Of a DNA stretch of 64,000 nt, positions 33,201 to 45,795 are shown piece after piece. The stretch is from positions 119,703,794 through 119,767,793 of the forward strand of contig NC_055991.1 of the NCBI RefSeq assembly GCF_018446385.1, given 5' to 3'. This stretch comes from Zingiber officinale. Taxonomy: Eukaryota; Streptophyta; Magnoliopsida; Zingiberales; Zingiberaceae. How positions within the stretch are numbered: position 1 is the first letter of the stretch; every line of letters begins with the position of its first letter. The translations under genes and the position numbers were made by a program. The notes beneath the pieces are model-generated. The model did not search any database and was not told where the DNA came from. It worked only from the letters and a program-made list of their open reading frames with translations.

Positions 33201-36200
33201 ATAATAGTTCTGTTTTTTTTACTTTTGTTCTTGTCTTAACAAATTGCCATTCTATTGCCTATTGTATGGAAAAGAGAAGAAAAATGTCCACAATATCAAC
33301 ATTATTTTCTCTATCACTGACAACAATCAAAACTAGAGTAAAAGATATCACAAATGGCCATAATGTAAAATTCACAACCAACATATTTAACAAAAATAAC
33401 TGATGATCAGGCATCATTTTCTTACAATATAAAATCATAGGAAATGATGGGAAAAGTTAAGGCACGTTTGGTTTGGTCATTTTCCATTTTCATTTTCTGA
33501 GAAAAGGAAAAACATTGTTTGGTTGGCAATTTCCACATTTTTTTTCTAGAAAAGGAGATATTATTTTATGGGAAAATAGAGAATGTCTAAAAGTCATTTT
33601 CTAAGAAAAGAGAAAACGCATGTTTTTTAGAAAAATGAAAATGAAACCAAACACTTTCTAAATATTCTACCCAATGAGAACTAGCATGTCGGCAATAGGT
33701 GAAGATGATACATAAAGAGAAATTATAAGATACTCTCCTGCACGCTATGACAATGTGACAACAATCAAAACTTACAATCAAAAAGGTCCATAATGCAACA
33801 TTATTTTCAGAGCCAATTGGTATCAATTCTTTGAAGAATTGCAGAAAGGAATATGACAGTTTCATCAACTAATTCAGTTCGTTCAACAAAACAATTGCCA
33901 TAAGCATCTCCGTGATAAAGTTTGAGTGTTTTACCACAGTTACTCTTTACAACAAAACAGCTTGTTTGGTGGACAGTGATAATTGGGTTGGCTTTGCTAC
34001 TAGTAACTATTAAAAAACCTTAGAATTACCAATTTATACACCAGCACAAAAATGACAAATATCTCTAGGAGAATCACTGATTCACATTTATCAATATCAC
34101 TGGAAATAACAATATCTAGACAATTGCAAGTCAAGTCATAACTGAATTATTATATTTGCCAGACCTGACCTGGCATTATCTCAGCAGACTGTAGCGATGA
34201 ACAAATCTGATTTTCTAAACCTGGCAATATCTTCTCTGAGTGTTCCATTAAACCATAAAAAGTTTATATAACATATCAGGTGTAGAGGTAGGCCTAATGT
34301 ATATAGACAATTGGCAAAAAGGAAGTTTATAAATCCGTGCCCAAGTAAATCATAGTTTTCTGAAGTCCACAAACCATAGCAATCAACACTCAGAATTTCT
34401 TTGAATATATCCTTGAATTTATTCAAAGCTTAGTGGCCAATGCAAGATTGGCAAGAGAAAGACAAATACAACTAGGGTATTTTACTTGAACAATCCAGTA
34501 ACATACCATGTAGCGTTTTTTTTTTTTATTTGAACAACTATTCATTAGCTTCTTTGATGAAGTTGATTCTGTACCTAATAGTTGAACTGTTATGGAAGAT
34601 AGGTAAGACAAATACAACTACAAGAATAACAACATAAGGTTCAATCCCAATTATTGCAGTCTGTTTAAACTGTTTCAAAACATGGAAGCGAAATTATGAT
34701 ATCCCTGGTAAAAGAAAAGAAAGATACCTGCAAGTAGATCTTCTGCTGATGTTTCCAATTGCATGATGTAACTAACTTGTTTAAGTCCGTATCAATTAAG
34801 CGTACAGAAAATTTTACTTCCTCTGGCTATATGAGTGTTTAATACAGTATGAAGAATTAGAGGTTTAGCATTCATATACATGAATTATTCTCAAAACAAA
34901 CAATAAGTATAATTTCTATTGGAACTTACCCTATCAAGAGATGGAACCATACATACTTCAATCCCCTGTACAATAACAACTGGAGTTACCAAAAATAAAG
35001 TGCTATCTCTCAGATTGTCATCTATTATTAACAACATATAGAAAAGGTAAAAAATGCATGAAAACAAAGTCACTAGATTATCCCATTTATGAGAATGAGC
35101 TATGGTAATTTCAAACAGAAAAAAAAAACCATCAGTGAAGGTTAAGAAAGGATTAGTAATGCAAGCAGTAAGTTAAGAGTAAACTCTGGAAGAAGTAAAT
35201 GGAAGAGAAAAATATGGTGTATGTGGTAAAGCATTTTACATAAACAAAATTCAGTAAAAAGAACAAAATATCTAAGAAACTGCAACTTTTTTTTTTTCAT
35301 AAACAACAAATTTACATGACCGATCAGCAACTAGAAACCAATAATAGCAACATTTTAAAAAAATAGCCAAGGCAGATCTCAAAATTTTTGGAGGTAGATT
35401 CTATGAATCATTTCTTCCACTATAATTTTATCTTGGATATATCTTCCGCAAACACAACTTTAGTTCCAGTTAAGCCACAGGAAAAGGAGACAAAGAACAA
35501 GCTTATGGCAATTACCTCCCTCGAAAGCATAGTATTAAGCTCAAACTTAAGCCTAGCATCATCAATCTCCCCTACCCTCCTCCTCTGATAATGTGTGTAC
35601 AGATCCCTAATTTCAGAATAAAAATAAGCAACCACAAACGAACTCGACTATCGATCACACAAATATGAGTGGTCCAAGACGAAGAACCTGAGTTCATGGA
35701 CAAGAGCCATCAGCTTCGATGGATCTTTTCCATTCCAATCACACAAGCTGCTCTTGCTCAACCGCATTTCCCCCTCCCTTGCTATATCGCCTAGGGGATC
35801 GAAGTCATCGTCCTCCAGCGAAAAGACGACATCCGGCGCTAGTGACGGGTGGAGCGCGTTGTAGATCACATCCCCTGAAAGGAATCCGATTCCAATTAGG
35901 GCAAAAAAAAAAAAGAACGACAATAACTCAAACAGGGGGGTCTTCGATTATTCTCACATTTGATGTAGTCAAGGCAGAAGGGGATTGAGAGAGTTAAGCG
36001 GTCGGAGTATCGAGCGTTTTTGGATCCGGACCATACCCGCTCGACCTACATCAAAAACATCGCCGTGAGATCGAGAGAAGACGAGGCACACGGAGAGGAT
36101 CGAAGGGTTTGGGGAGAATACCTTGACGGAGAGGGGAGAGTATGTGAGAAGATGGTTGAGCTGAGCGGCGATCGGCTGCGGCAGTGGTGGCTCCACGGAC

Positions 36201-36202
36201 AT
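30241..36202 (-). CDS. BRE: BRE/BRCC45, BRISC and BRCA1-A complex member 2
   Basis: Scaffold subunit (PF06113 family) of the BRCC36-containing deubiquitinase complexes, BRISC in the cytosol and the BRCA1-A-type complex in DNA-break repair; it carries UEV-like folds. Thirteen exons on the minus strand join in one frame of 377 codons: 36202-36122, 36045-35958, 35874-35688, 35606-35516, 34965-34930, 34826-34728, 32422-32292, 32167-32119, 31836-31747, 31669-31616, 31273-31208, 30472-30375, 30304-30241. All introns are GT-AG, 70-2305 bp. Seen in the translation: MSVEPPLPQPIAAQLNHLL at the start, VWSGSKNARYSDRLTL, DVIYNALHPSLAPDVVFSLE, RRFIEALAPLFGRPLEVDP, EYPWSPRWEPAEMAERI, and the end FKKFCIDSSPK. 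Start chosen at the first ATG (36202), where recalled plant relatives begin; the length fits the family (about 380). No stops or frame breaks. Intron 6 contains a Tourist-like MITE. Function in this species is inferred. Confidence 0.93.
33461..33658. mobile_element. Tourist-like MITE in BRE intron 6
   Basis: A 198-bp element. The left end GGCACGTTTGGTTT and right end AAACCAAACACTTTC form imperfect inverted repeats, and homopolymer-rich arms extend the pairing (CATTTTCCATTTTCATTTTC on the left, GAAAAATGAAAATGAAA on the right). It is flanked by TAA at 33458-33460 and 33659-33661, the 3-bp target duplication typical of PIF/Harbinger elements. Confidence 0.7.
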
Positions 36203-36361
36203 TGCCGGGGTTGGCTTCTTAATCGCCCTTCGAGTAGACAACGGTAAGGAAGTTACCTAGAGGTCACACTGACTTAGCGCCGTTCCACAGAAGTAAAATG
36301 GAATTTTATAAAACTCTGTATCCATGTATAAAAATGCCCCTCTTTTAAATTTATTAAAATA
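36203..36361 (-). promoter_or_regulatory. Short upstream region of BRE
   Basis: Only ~160 bp separate the BRE start codon from the next transposable element. No TATA box is evident; the near part is GC-rich. The 5' untranslated leader and core promoter should lie here or inside the neighbouring element. Confidence 0.35.
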
Positions 36362-37600
36362 GGTGGCGTTTGGTTTATGGGTTTGGGAATGAGGGAATAG
36401 ATTCATTCCCAAACCTTGTATTTGGTTAATGGGAATGGAATCAAGATTTTAGAATGAAACCCAAAAATTTGGGTATGGATGAAACTAACCACCTCCCTTG
36501 GGTTTTGATGGAATAGGATTGTAAATTAAGTTTTAGACAAAAATATCCTTAGTATATTTGTTCAATTTTTTTTAATTTCACACTCTCTCATCATATTTTC
36601 TCTCTCCTTATTTTATCATCATATTTTCTCTCTCAAGATACTTTCTCTCTCCTAATTCTCTCTCTATATTATCTCCCATCATATACTCTCTCTCCTTATT
36701 TTCTCTCTCTTCATTCTCTTCTATCACACTTTCTCTCCTATTACACATTTTCTACCTATTTTTTCATCATATTTTCTCTCTCATCGTACTTTCTCTCTCA
36801 TCATACTTTCTCTCTCCTCAATCTCTCTTAGCATACTCTCTCTCCTCATTTTCTCTCATCACACTTTCTCTCTCTTTATTTTCTCTAATCACACTTTTTC
36901 TCTAAGCATACTTTCTCTCTCATCATATTTTCTCTCTCCCAGTCTTGCATTTTCTCTCATCACACTTTCTCTCTCTCAACCCACTTTCTCTCTCATCATA
37001 CTTTCTCTCTCCTCACTTTTTCATTTTCTCTCATAATACCTTCTCTCTCTTCATTTTTTCCATCACTCTTTCTCTCTCAACATATTTTCTCTCTTCTCAG
37101 TCTCTCATTTTCTCTCATCATACTTTCTCTCTCTTCATTTTTTCCATCACTCTTTCTCTCTCAACCCACTTTCTCTCTCATCATACTTTCTCTCTCCTCA
37201 CTCTTTCATTTTCTCTCATAATACTTTCTCTCTCTTCATTTTTTCCCATCACTTTTTCTCTCTCATCATACTTTTTCTCTTCTCAATCTCTCCTATCATG
37301 CACTCTCTCCTCATTTTCTCTGATCATACTTTCTCTCTCTTCATTTTTTCCCACACACTTTCTCTCTCATCATTTTCTCTCATCATATGTTTCTCTCACA
37401 TTCAACTTTCTCTCCCATCAAATTTTTTCTCTTATTTTCCTGTAAAGGTAAAAAAGGAAATTTAGGTTCATTCCGATTGAAAATATTTAACTAACCAAAC
37501 ATCATTTTTAAGAATGATACCCAAGCCTATACTCATTCCCATTCCATAATACTATGATACTCATTCCCATTCCGATTCCTAGGAGAGAACCAAACTCCAT
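36362..37600. mobile_element. TIR element carrying a CT-rich array
   Basis: Left end GGTGGCGTTTGGTTTATGGG and right end AACCAAACTCCATT form terminal inverted repeats. Inside them, sub-terminal GGGAATGAG/CTCATTCCC motifs also face each other (36385-36440 and 37530-37585). The ends resemble Harbinger/Tourist-type elements, but I cannot see a clean target duplication. The centre is the pyrimidine array listed separately. No transposase. Confidence 0.6.
36575..37440. repeat. CT-rich minisatellite, about 0.87 kb
   Basis: Runs of TTTCTCTCTCATCATAC-type units, 15-25 bp each, almost purely C/T with CAT interruptions. A higher-order duplication of roughly 105 bp is visible (36958-37065 against 37146-37250, about 187 bp apart). 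The plus strand is almost all pyrimidine, so the other strand is a purine track. Confidence 0.9.
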
Positions 37601-38003
37601 TCAATATCTACAATACTCTTCTAGTTCCCTTTAGCAGTAATTTTCAAATTTACCTAAACACAAATAATTTTGGTCCGAATTAAAATACTTTAATTAATTT
37701 TAATTAAAATTATATCACTTTATTGATCAAAATTATATTATTTTAGTTCCGGGGCAGTGCAACGATTAGACTTTTTGATGAATAATTTAATATTTAAATT
37801 TTAGTTACATCCTAGAGAAAAAAAAATTCAACAGTAAAAATTGGGTCTAAGAATATTGACAATTTAGGTAAAAATTGATTTAAGAATATTGACTATTTTA
37901 GTTGCTGGTAGAAAATTTATGTGGTAAGAATGATAATGAATCAAGAATTTGGATCGGATTTCATATCCTCTTTTTTTATACTCATCAGGATCACATATCC
38001 ATC

Positions 38004-38007
<4 letters not shown>
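37601..38007. other. AT-rich spacer
   Basis: No gene. It contains TTTAATTAATTTTAATTAAAAT-like low-complexity sequence around 37690-37720 and a local duplication of an AAAATTG..TT.AGAATATTGAC motif (37836-37895). Confidence 0.4.

Positions 38008-38083
<76 letters not shown>
38008..38083. repeat. (TA)n microsatellite
   Basis: About 38 uninterrupted TA units. Length is likely polymorphic and prone to assembly error. Confidence 0.98.
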
Positions 38084-38084
<1 letters not shown>

Positions 38085-38689
38085 GTGACAATAGATATGG
38101 TGAATTGACATGTCCCTCTCTCTTCTGTAATTCTGCATATAATCTTTTTCCTACAACTATGCATACACGACGTGGTGCTCTTTTGATATAGTCATCTTGT
38201 CTTCTTTCTAATTTTCTTCTTCCGAATATTTGTTATAGTCAAAAGTTTCTACCTGCTACTTTGATATCTTCATTATCATCATCTATAGTGCGGTAACCTC
38301 GACAACTTCGACGACGGCAACAGCAGCTTCGGCAGCAGCAACTTTTCTTCTTTTTTCATCAACGACTCTTTTCTGTCAACGACAACAACTTTGGCAACAT
38401 CAATCGTAGTAAGGTAGAATTGTTATTTGTTCGTTTTATTCCTCTCTTCATTTTTTTCTCCTTCTCTGTTCTAAAAAAAACAGAGTGAAAAAAAATAGAG
38501 AGCCAAAAAAATATATATCTTCTTTCAGTTCTACTGAGATCCCTGCACCATCATAAAATACCTCTTTTCCTTTTCATATGATTCCCTCTTTTTTCGTTAA
38601 ACTTGACCATGATAACTATTTACTATAGAAATTATAATTTCTTCCTTTACTTTGTGTTCATGACTTACTCAGTCATATTGATGGTACTT
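38084..38689. other. Spacer upstream of the decayed Copia gag
   Basis: No gene. Around 38290-38410 there is a GACAACTTCGACGACGGCAACAGCAGC-like low-complexity tract. No copy of the LTR-like sequence seen at 46008 is found here, so the 5' LTR and primer site of the following Copia element appear to be missing. Confidence 0.4.
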
Positions 38690-39290
38690 CATCCCCACCT
38701 TAAAAAGATCATCCATCCTATGCTATTTTGTTTAAGAAATATCAATTAGTCTTGACTTGATTAATCGCATCAATTACTAAGGATATACTTCCCATGCTCA
38801 TTGGGCTCAACACCTCTCGTCAGGTTTGGGAATCTCTTGATCATTCTTTTACATCCACTCTCAAGCACGGGTTCTCCAATTTCATCTACAGTTACAGTCT
38901 GTGCAACAAGGAGATACCTTTATCAATAACTATATGCAATTAGTCAAGACCACTGCCAACAACCTAGCTATAATTGGGCATCTGGTCTCTGATCCTAAAT
39001 TATTAATGCATGTTCATGCAAGTTTGGATCCTCAATATGATAGCTTTATTCCCAGTATGACGACTCGCATAGATCAAGTGTCACTCAAAACTCTTTATGG
39101 TATGCTATCCTCTCATGAAAAGATTCTACAAATACAATCTCAAAGGATGTCAGACTCTCTGTCTTTATTGACACACATGATTAGCAAAACTCTACAACCT
39201 GATCAACATAATCAACCTCCTCCTCAACATGATCATCAAAATCAGATTAGAGGTTTCAAAGGCCGAGGTCGAGGTCGAGGTCGAGGTTAA
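38690..39290 (+). pseudogene. Copia gag, second family (broken)
   Basis: Capsid-region signs (UBN2-type): KDILPMLIGLNTSRQVWESL near 38780-38840, then after a frame change a 129-codon open stretch with QQGDTFINNYMQLVKTTANNLA and VHASLDPQYDSFIPSM. It ends in a Gly/Arg-rich tail (GFKGRGRGRGRG) at 39255-39290, typical of this gag type before the zinc knuckle. The gene is out of frame with its start. Confidence 0.75.
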
Positions 39291-40605
39291 GGACGCTGTC
39301 AGGTTAAGGATGCTTCAACTATGATTATTATGCTTAAAATTATTATAAAAGATATGACTCAAATTTTCGAGGAGAACCTGCATCATCAAATCGACCCCCT
39401 CCCTTATCTTGGCAATCTAGTACTCAATCATCTCATTCTAAAGTATTCTCACTCTCCATCTCTCCGAATGCAACGTCATCAATTCCTGAAACCCCAGGAT
39501 GACATTTGAATTCTAGAGCGACTCATCATGCTACACTAAAGTATGATATTCTAATAGAAGCTTCGCCTTATCATGGACCTAACATGGTACAAATAGGCAA
39601 TGACTCAAGTTTGCAAATTGCTCACATTGGAAATACATCTCTTCATTCATGTGGTCATACTTTCGCATGTGCAACACCTTTCATGTTCCTTCTATCACTA
39701 AAAATTTATTTTTCGTACGTCAATTTGCTTTTGATAATAATATATTTTTTTTAATTTTATTTTTATCATTGTCTTGTAAAGGATCTCGCGACAGGAACTA
39801 TTCTACTCCAAGGGGACACTAAAAATTATTTTTATCATATTTAACCCACCTCTCTCCAAACTTTTGTTGGAGAATGCATGGACAAATTCTCTTGGCATAC
39901 ATATATTGGTCATCCGTCTCTACGTCTTGTTCAAGACATTATTAATTGTTTTAGTTTACCAACTTCTTTAACGGCATTATCTCATTTATGTAAAGCTTAT
40001 ATGAAAATAAAATCTCATAAGCTACCTTTTGTATCCTCTACTTACAACTCTAACTTTCCTTTGGAAATTATTCACTTTGATGTATGGGGTGTTGCTCCTA
40101 TTCTTTCTAATCATTTCTATGTTATTTTTATCGATGACTTTAGCAAGTTCACTTGGATTTTTATATGAAAAGAAAATTTAATCTTTTCAATATTTTTTGT
40201 TATTTTCAAAAGCATATTGAACATTATTTTGATTGTAAAATACTCTCCCTTCATTTTGATTGGGGTGGACATTATCAAGTGCTTCATCGTCATATTACTT
40301 CCTCTGGCATATTCCATCGAGTCTCTTATCTCCACACTCCTAAACAAAATGGATGCACCGAGAGAAAACATCATCATGTGGTTGAAACTGCCTTAGCTCT
40401 TCTTAATCATGTCTCAGTTCCACTTAAATTTTGGGATGACATCGTCCAAATCGCAGTCTACCTTATCAATCGTTTACACACTCCACTACAAAATGAGTAT
40501 CCCTTGAAAAGACTTTATAATTGTCTTACAGTTTACTCTTTCTTTCGTATTTTTAGTTGTGATGTTATCCTTAAATCCTCGCTCTCTACAATGTATTTTT
40601 CTTAG
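39291..40605 (+). pseudogene. Copia protease and integrase, second family (broken)
   Basis: The protease core at about 39507-39530 reads NSRATHH, where DSGATHH-like is expected, so both the catalytic Asp and the Gly are changed. The gag-pre-integrase motif (SWHTYIGHPSLRLVQDII) is near 39890-39940. Integrase signs are HFDVWGVAP (40075) and FIDDFSKFTWIF (about 40130-40166). After a frame change come SYLHTPKQNGCTERKHHHVV (40325-40380) and FWDDIVQIAVYLINRLHT (about 40430-40485). Confidence 0.8.
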
Positions 40606-41064
40606 TTATAGTAATTTGCATCATGAGTACTGTTGCCTCCATATTTTAACCAGGCGGATATATATTTCTCGACATGTTACTTTTGATAAATCTTTTTTTC
40701 GTTTGCAATTGCTATCTCGGATCCCCCTTCAGATAATTAGGACACCTATCTAACATCACCAAGTAATATACTAGAATCCTCATATATTGATTCATCAGAA
40801 CATATTGAAAATACAAGAGGAGATGGTATCTTGGGTCTTGCTCCATCTTCATAAATTCCTATAGACTAGCAGCTAGTGGTGATTCATTCTCTAGTTCTGA
40901 TTCTTATCCGTCTAACCACTCATCTTCGAGTAACTTTGGTGATGATATTTATGCAAGATGTCAGTCAGTTTCTACTCATTATCCTTTTTCACGTGCTTTT
41001 ATTGTTTCTTCAAATTTTGATGAACCTTTCTAACTTTAAACAGATAGTCAAAGATCCAAATTAG

Positions 41065-42380
41065 TGTGTTATGATGACTATAGAATTTGATGTTCTTCTT
41101 CGCAATACAACCTGGAGTTTAGTTCCTCGTACTTCATCTATGAATATTGTGGTTTCTAAATGGATTTACCAAATTACATATTGTGCAGATGGATCTATTG
41201 AACATTACAAAGCTTGCCTTATTGCTAAAGATTTTAATCAACAACCAAGTATTAACTTCAATGATACTTTTATTCTAGTCATCAAAATTATAACTATCAG
41301 ATTGCTATTATCTATAGTTGTTAGCTCCAATTGGCCGATACGATAATTAGATGTTTTCAATGTTTTCCTTCATGGATATTTTAAAGAAACTGTTTATATA
41401 GAGCAACCACCTAGATTTATCCACCCGCAACTTCCAACACATGCGTGTCAACTTCAGAAATCTATATAAGATCTTCGGCAAGCACCTCGTGCAAAGTTTC
41501 ATCGTCTATCTACCTAGCTTTATACTTAAGGATTTTCTGACTAAAAAACTGACTCTTTCATATTTTACAAATGTAATGAGAAATTTTTAATATTTGTTCT
41601 GATTTATGTGAATGATATATTAATAACTGGTAATGACCAAAATGAAGTTACTACTTTATTTCATCTTTTTTGTCAAGAGTTTCCTATTCGAGATCTTGGC
41701 AATGCTCATTTTTTTTCTTGGCATTGAGTTTCTCTTATATTCTGAAGATTGTCTTCTCTCTCAAAGCAAATATATTATTGGATTTTTACAATGAACTAAA
41801 ATGGATGGTGCATATCCTATCTCTACACCAATCATTGAAGGTGGTTTCATTGCACTTTCACATCCTCTTCAATGATTGATCCTCAAATCTATCGAAGCAT
41901 TCTTAGTGTCCTACAATATATCACCATGGCACGACCTGATATTGCTTACGCTGTCAATCGTACCTATCAATTTATGCATGCTCCTCCTAAACACCATTGG
42001 GAAGATGTTAAGAGAATTCTTTGATATCTCAAACACATTATTCTACATGATCTTCTTTTATATCATCAGTTCTCACGAGAGTTGATTGTCTATAGTGATG
42101 CAGATTGGGCTAGATCTCTGGAAGATAGATGTTTTACTAGTGGATATGTCATATTTCTTGGGTGAAATCTTGTTTCCTGACTTTCAAAGAAGTTACCTAC
42201 AGTCTCTCGCTCAAGTACTGAAATTGAATATAAAGCTATAGCTAACACTATGTTAGAAATTATTTGGTTACAATCTCTTATTTAGAATTATACTTTTCAC
42301 CAACTGTTATGCCCGAAATCTAGTGAAATAATATTGGAGTAACTTATCTTGCGATAAATCCTATTTTTCATGCTCATACC
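41065..42380 (+). pseudogene. Copia reverse transcriptase and RNase H, second family (left part)
   Basis: The RT start (EFDVLLRNTTWSLVPR, SKWIYQITYCADGSIEHYKA) is at 41080-41230, followed by LDVFNVFLHGYFKETVYIEQ-like sequence at 41346-41405. The catalytic loop reads YVNDILITGND near 41604-41635, with Asn replacing the first Asp of the usual YVDD. RNase H side: TMARPDIAYAVNRTYQFMH (about 41925-41980), a YSDADWA motif near 42093-42115, and NPIFHA at 42360, where the hAT transposon interrupts it. Many stops. Confidence 0.8.
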
Positions 42381-45300
42381 CAAAAGCGTAGCCAGTGCTG
42401 GGCTGGACTAGGTTGCAGCCCATTGCAACCCAACACTTTTTTAGGTTAATATTGAGCCCATCTTTTTTCTCTTCATTCAAATTAATGAAGGAAAAAAACA
42501 AAAGGATTTTAGTTCAAAGCCACGCATCGAGGAGCACCATCGCAGACTACAAAAAGCAATCCCAGCCCTTCTCTCTTTATTTTTCAAGTTATAAGTCCAA
42601 GGTATCTCCTTTCCTCTTCTCCTTTCCTCTTTGTTCATGTTTTCAAGGTCATATCCTTTCCATTTTTTCAACTTGTTTTGTTTTCTTTATTCCTTACTTA
42701 TACATAATCTTGAAAATAGTCTTAATTGCGATTTCTTACTTTTTGTTTTTTTATGTGAATTTGTTGAGCATGTCAAAAGTTTATTAATTTCTATTGTAAG
42801 ATTTATAGAATTTGTGTTGGCGTTGCAACCAATTCAATATATTTGGATGATTATTAGTAATTGATAAAACATTATCACTATGATATTTTTATTATGCTTT
42901 AAAACCAATATGTGTTGGCATTAAAACTTAATTATATTTCATAATAATTCATATGTTAAACATTATCAATCTTAATTATGCTTCATAATATGTGAAACAA
43001 ATCTTAATTTCTACTTTATCTTTAGTCCCAAAGGTTTATTTTAATAGCTAAGCTCAACAGTAGTATCCTTTTTTATATTTAAGCTACGATTTATTATTAT
43101 GTTTGAGTTTGTTATAAAATTAATAATATGATTAAGTTTATTATAATTGATTGGTAGCCATTTTTTATTCTTAAGTTATAAAAAAATTAATTTATAGTTA
43201 TTTTTTTCCTTAGGTTATAAATGGAACATCAACCACCTTCAAATAAAACGTCAAAAATATTATTGTCATTTTTTAGGAAGAGGGATGATCAATCTGAATC
43301 TGATAATCAATTACAATGTGATATACCTCTTAAACGAACAGTTGGATCCTCTACTTCCGATTTACAATCTCCTTCTATATCTAGGCCAATAGAACAAATA
43401 AAGGAAGAATTTGTAATTTTTTCTATTGAACGAGATCTAGGATTATGAAAATTGATTTGTGAATAGTCTATTAATGAGCGGGATGAGATTAGAAAGAGCA
43501 TATATCAAAGCAGGGCCTTATCAACCCAAAGTTGCTGAGTATCCAAAAATAAAAATTAGAAAGCAAAATTATCAATTTCAATATGATTGATTCAAACAAT
43601 TTCCTTGGCTAGAATATTCACCTTCAAAGGACAATGCATATTGTTTTCCATGCTTTGTTTTTTAGAACATAAGTAATCCAATGGCTTGTTTTGCACTTGT
43701 TTATGAAGGATTTAACATTTAGAAGAGAGTTAATGATGGAGAAAAATGTGCATTTCTTATTCATATTGGTTCATTGTCTTCATCACATAATAGATGTGTG
43801 AAATGTGTTCAAGATTTGATGAAACCAAAGCAAAATATTGACAAAGTAATGAATGTTTAGTTTACAGAAGAAATTGTAAAGAATAGGTTGCGTCTAAAGG
43901 CAACAATTGAATGTTTATTATGGCTTGCAACTCAAGGATGTCCTTTTAGAGGTCATGATGAATCAAAGAATTCCTTAAACCATGAAAATTTTATTGAATT
44001 GTTGAAATTTTAAGCACATTTAAATGATGAAATTGCAAAAGTTGTGTTACATAATGCCCCGCAAAATGTTAAATACACTTCTCCGCAAATTCAAAAGGAA
44101 ATATTTCATATTCTTGCTACTAAAGTGAGAAGAATGATTCAAATGAATTGGGAGATGTCAACTTTTGTATTCTTGCTGATGAAGTTCAAGATGAATCTAA
44201 AAAAGAGCAAATGACTCTTATTTTAATATTTGTTAATAATTCTGATTTTTTTGGTGGAACGTTTCTTTGAGATTTTGAGTGTTGAGGACACAACATTGGT
44301 AAACCTTAAGAAATCAATTTCTAACATCTTTGTTCAACATAATATTCAAATCCACAATACGAGGGAACAAGGGTATGACAGCGCTAGTAATATGCATGGT
44401 GAATGGAATGGACTTCAAGCATTATTTCTTAGAGATTGTCCATATGCCTATTATGTACATTATTTTGCTCATCGTTTACAATTAACATTGGTTGCAGCTG
44501 CTAAGAATGTGTCTTCTATTTGGCAATTCTTTTCTTATTTGACTTCCATTGTAAACTTCGTCACCTCATCTTCTAAACGCCTTAGTGATTTACAATCTGC
44601 TCAATAAGAAGAGATTGCATATATGTTAGCTATTGGTGAGCGTGAGTCTGGTACAGGGGCTAATCAAATTAGTACATTGCATAGACCTGGTGCTACTCGT
44701 TGGAGCTCTCATTATGATTTTGTTTGGAACTTAATAGACATGTATGCAACGACTTCTAAGATCCTGGGAAATCTCAGTGAAAATGGGCCAAATGGTGCAA
44801 TACGTGGGGAAGCTAGTGGTTTATGCAACATAATTATGAGATTTGAATTTGTATTTGTGTTGTTTTTGATGGAAAAGATCTTGGAAACCACTGACACTCT
44901 TTGTCAAACTCTACAAAATAAATCATAATACATTGTGAATACTTTAAAATTTATCTTAGCCACAAAAGCAACCTTCTAAAATTTAGAGAAGATGGTTGGG
45001 ATAAATATTTTAGAAAGTAAAGGTTTTTTGTGAATGACATAATATTGAGGTGTCTGATATGAGTCGTGGTTATAAAGTTAGTTGTTATTGTCAACAACAG
45101 GATCATGTCACAGTTGAGCATCATTATCACTATGCTATTTTTAATACTACAATACATTTTCAAGTGACAGAACTAAATTATAAATTTAGTGAGACAACAA
45201 TGAACTTCTTGCTCTTTGTTCAACTTTGGATCCTACTGATTCATTTAAAAAAATTTAATGTAAACAACATTTGCAAGCTTGCATCAAAATTTTATCTTGG

Positions 45301-45795
45301 TGGTTTCACTCAACAAGAAATTCATGTTTTGAAAGCTGAATTGGAACACTATCAACTTGCATAGTTTGTGATCCTAAGTTTTAACAAATTTCTATTCTTT
45401 CTACATTATATAGAGAAATGGTTGTGACCAAAAAAGTTGAGAGTTATATTATGATTTAAAGATTGATTCGTCGGCAGAGAAAGCCTTTTCAGTCATGAAA
45501 TTTCTCAAAAAGGCGCATCACAATAAGATGGATGATGATTTACTTTCCAATTGCATGATTCTCTACATAGAATGATAATTGTCTGAGAAAATAGACATGG
45601 ATTCAGTAATAGATGAGTTTTATACTCTAAAATCTTGTCGAGCACAACTTAAGTAGATATTTGAACTATTTTGTATGAAATTTGAACTATATAAAAGGAT
45701 ATTGATATATCTTTGTTAAATGTTCATTATACATGTATGTATTGTTAATTTTGTAATTTAGCCCAAGGTAGTTAAAGATCCTGGCTACGTCATTG
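42381..45795 (+). mobile_element. hAT-superfamily DNA transposon inserted in Copia RNase H
   Basis: A 3415-bp element with ends CAAAAGCGTAGCCAG (left) and, inverted, CAATGACGTAGCCAG (right). It is flanked by CTCATACC (42373-42380) and CTCGTACC (45796-45803), an 8-bp duplication with one mismatch. Removing the element restores the Copia reading across the site (NPIFHA then RTKHVEVD). It encodes the decayed transposase listed next. The 8-bp duplication and transposase family both say hAT. Confidence 0.92.
43221..45656 (+). pseudogene. hAT transposase of the TTF/zinc-finger MYM-like type (broken)
   Basis: The start is at ATG 43221 (MEHQPPSNKTSKILLSFFRK). A TTF-type zinc-finger region follows at about 43500-43690 (WLEYSPSKDNAYCFPCFVF with stops), then the DUF4371-like region (GCPFRGHDESKNSLNHENF near 43940-43995, LHNAPQNVKYTSPQIQKEI near 44050-44100). 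The RNase H-like catalytic part has GYDSASNMHGEWNGLQALF (44371-44430) and YVHYFAHRLQLTLVAAAKN (44450-44510), then TRWSSHYDFVWNL (44695-44735). The C-terminal dimerisation domain is near 45455-45575 (SSAEKAFSVMKFLKKAHHNK). Several internal stops and frame changes make it inactive. Plant relatives are annotated as zinc finger MYM-type protein 1-like. Confidence 0.85.

Noticed and set aside
36203..36241. N-terminal extension of BRE from a TTG at 36241
   Set aside because: Not an ATG; recalled relatives begin at the MSVEPP methionine at 36202.
36945..37445. 166-codon open frame rich in Ser, Leu and Phe
   Set aside because: It is the translation of the CT-rich minisatellite, which has no stops in that frame; no other coding signal.
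37864..38191. Open frames made of Tyr-Ile repeats
   Set aside because: Translation of the (TA)n microsatellite; the same applies to frames at 46639-46875 and 60787-61017.
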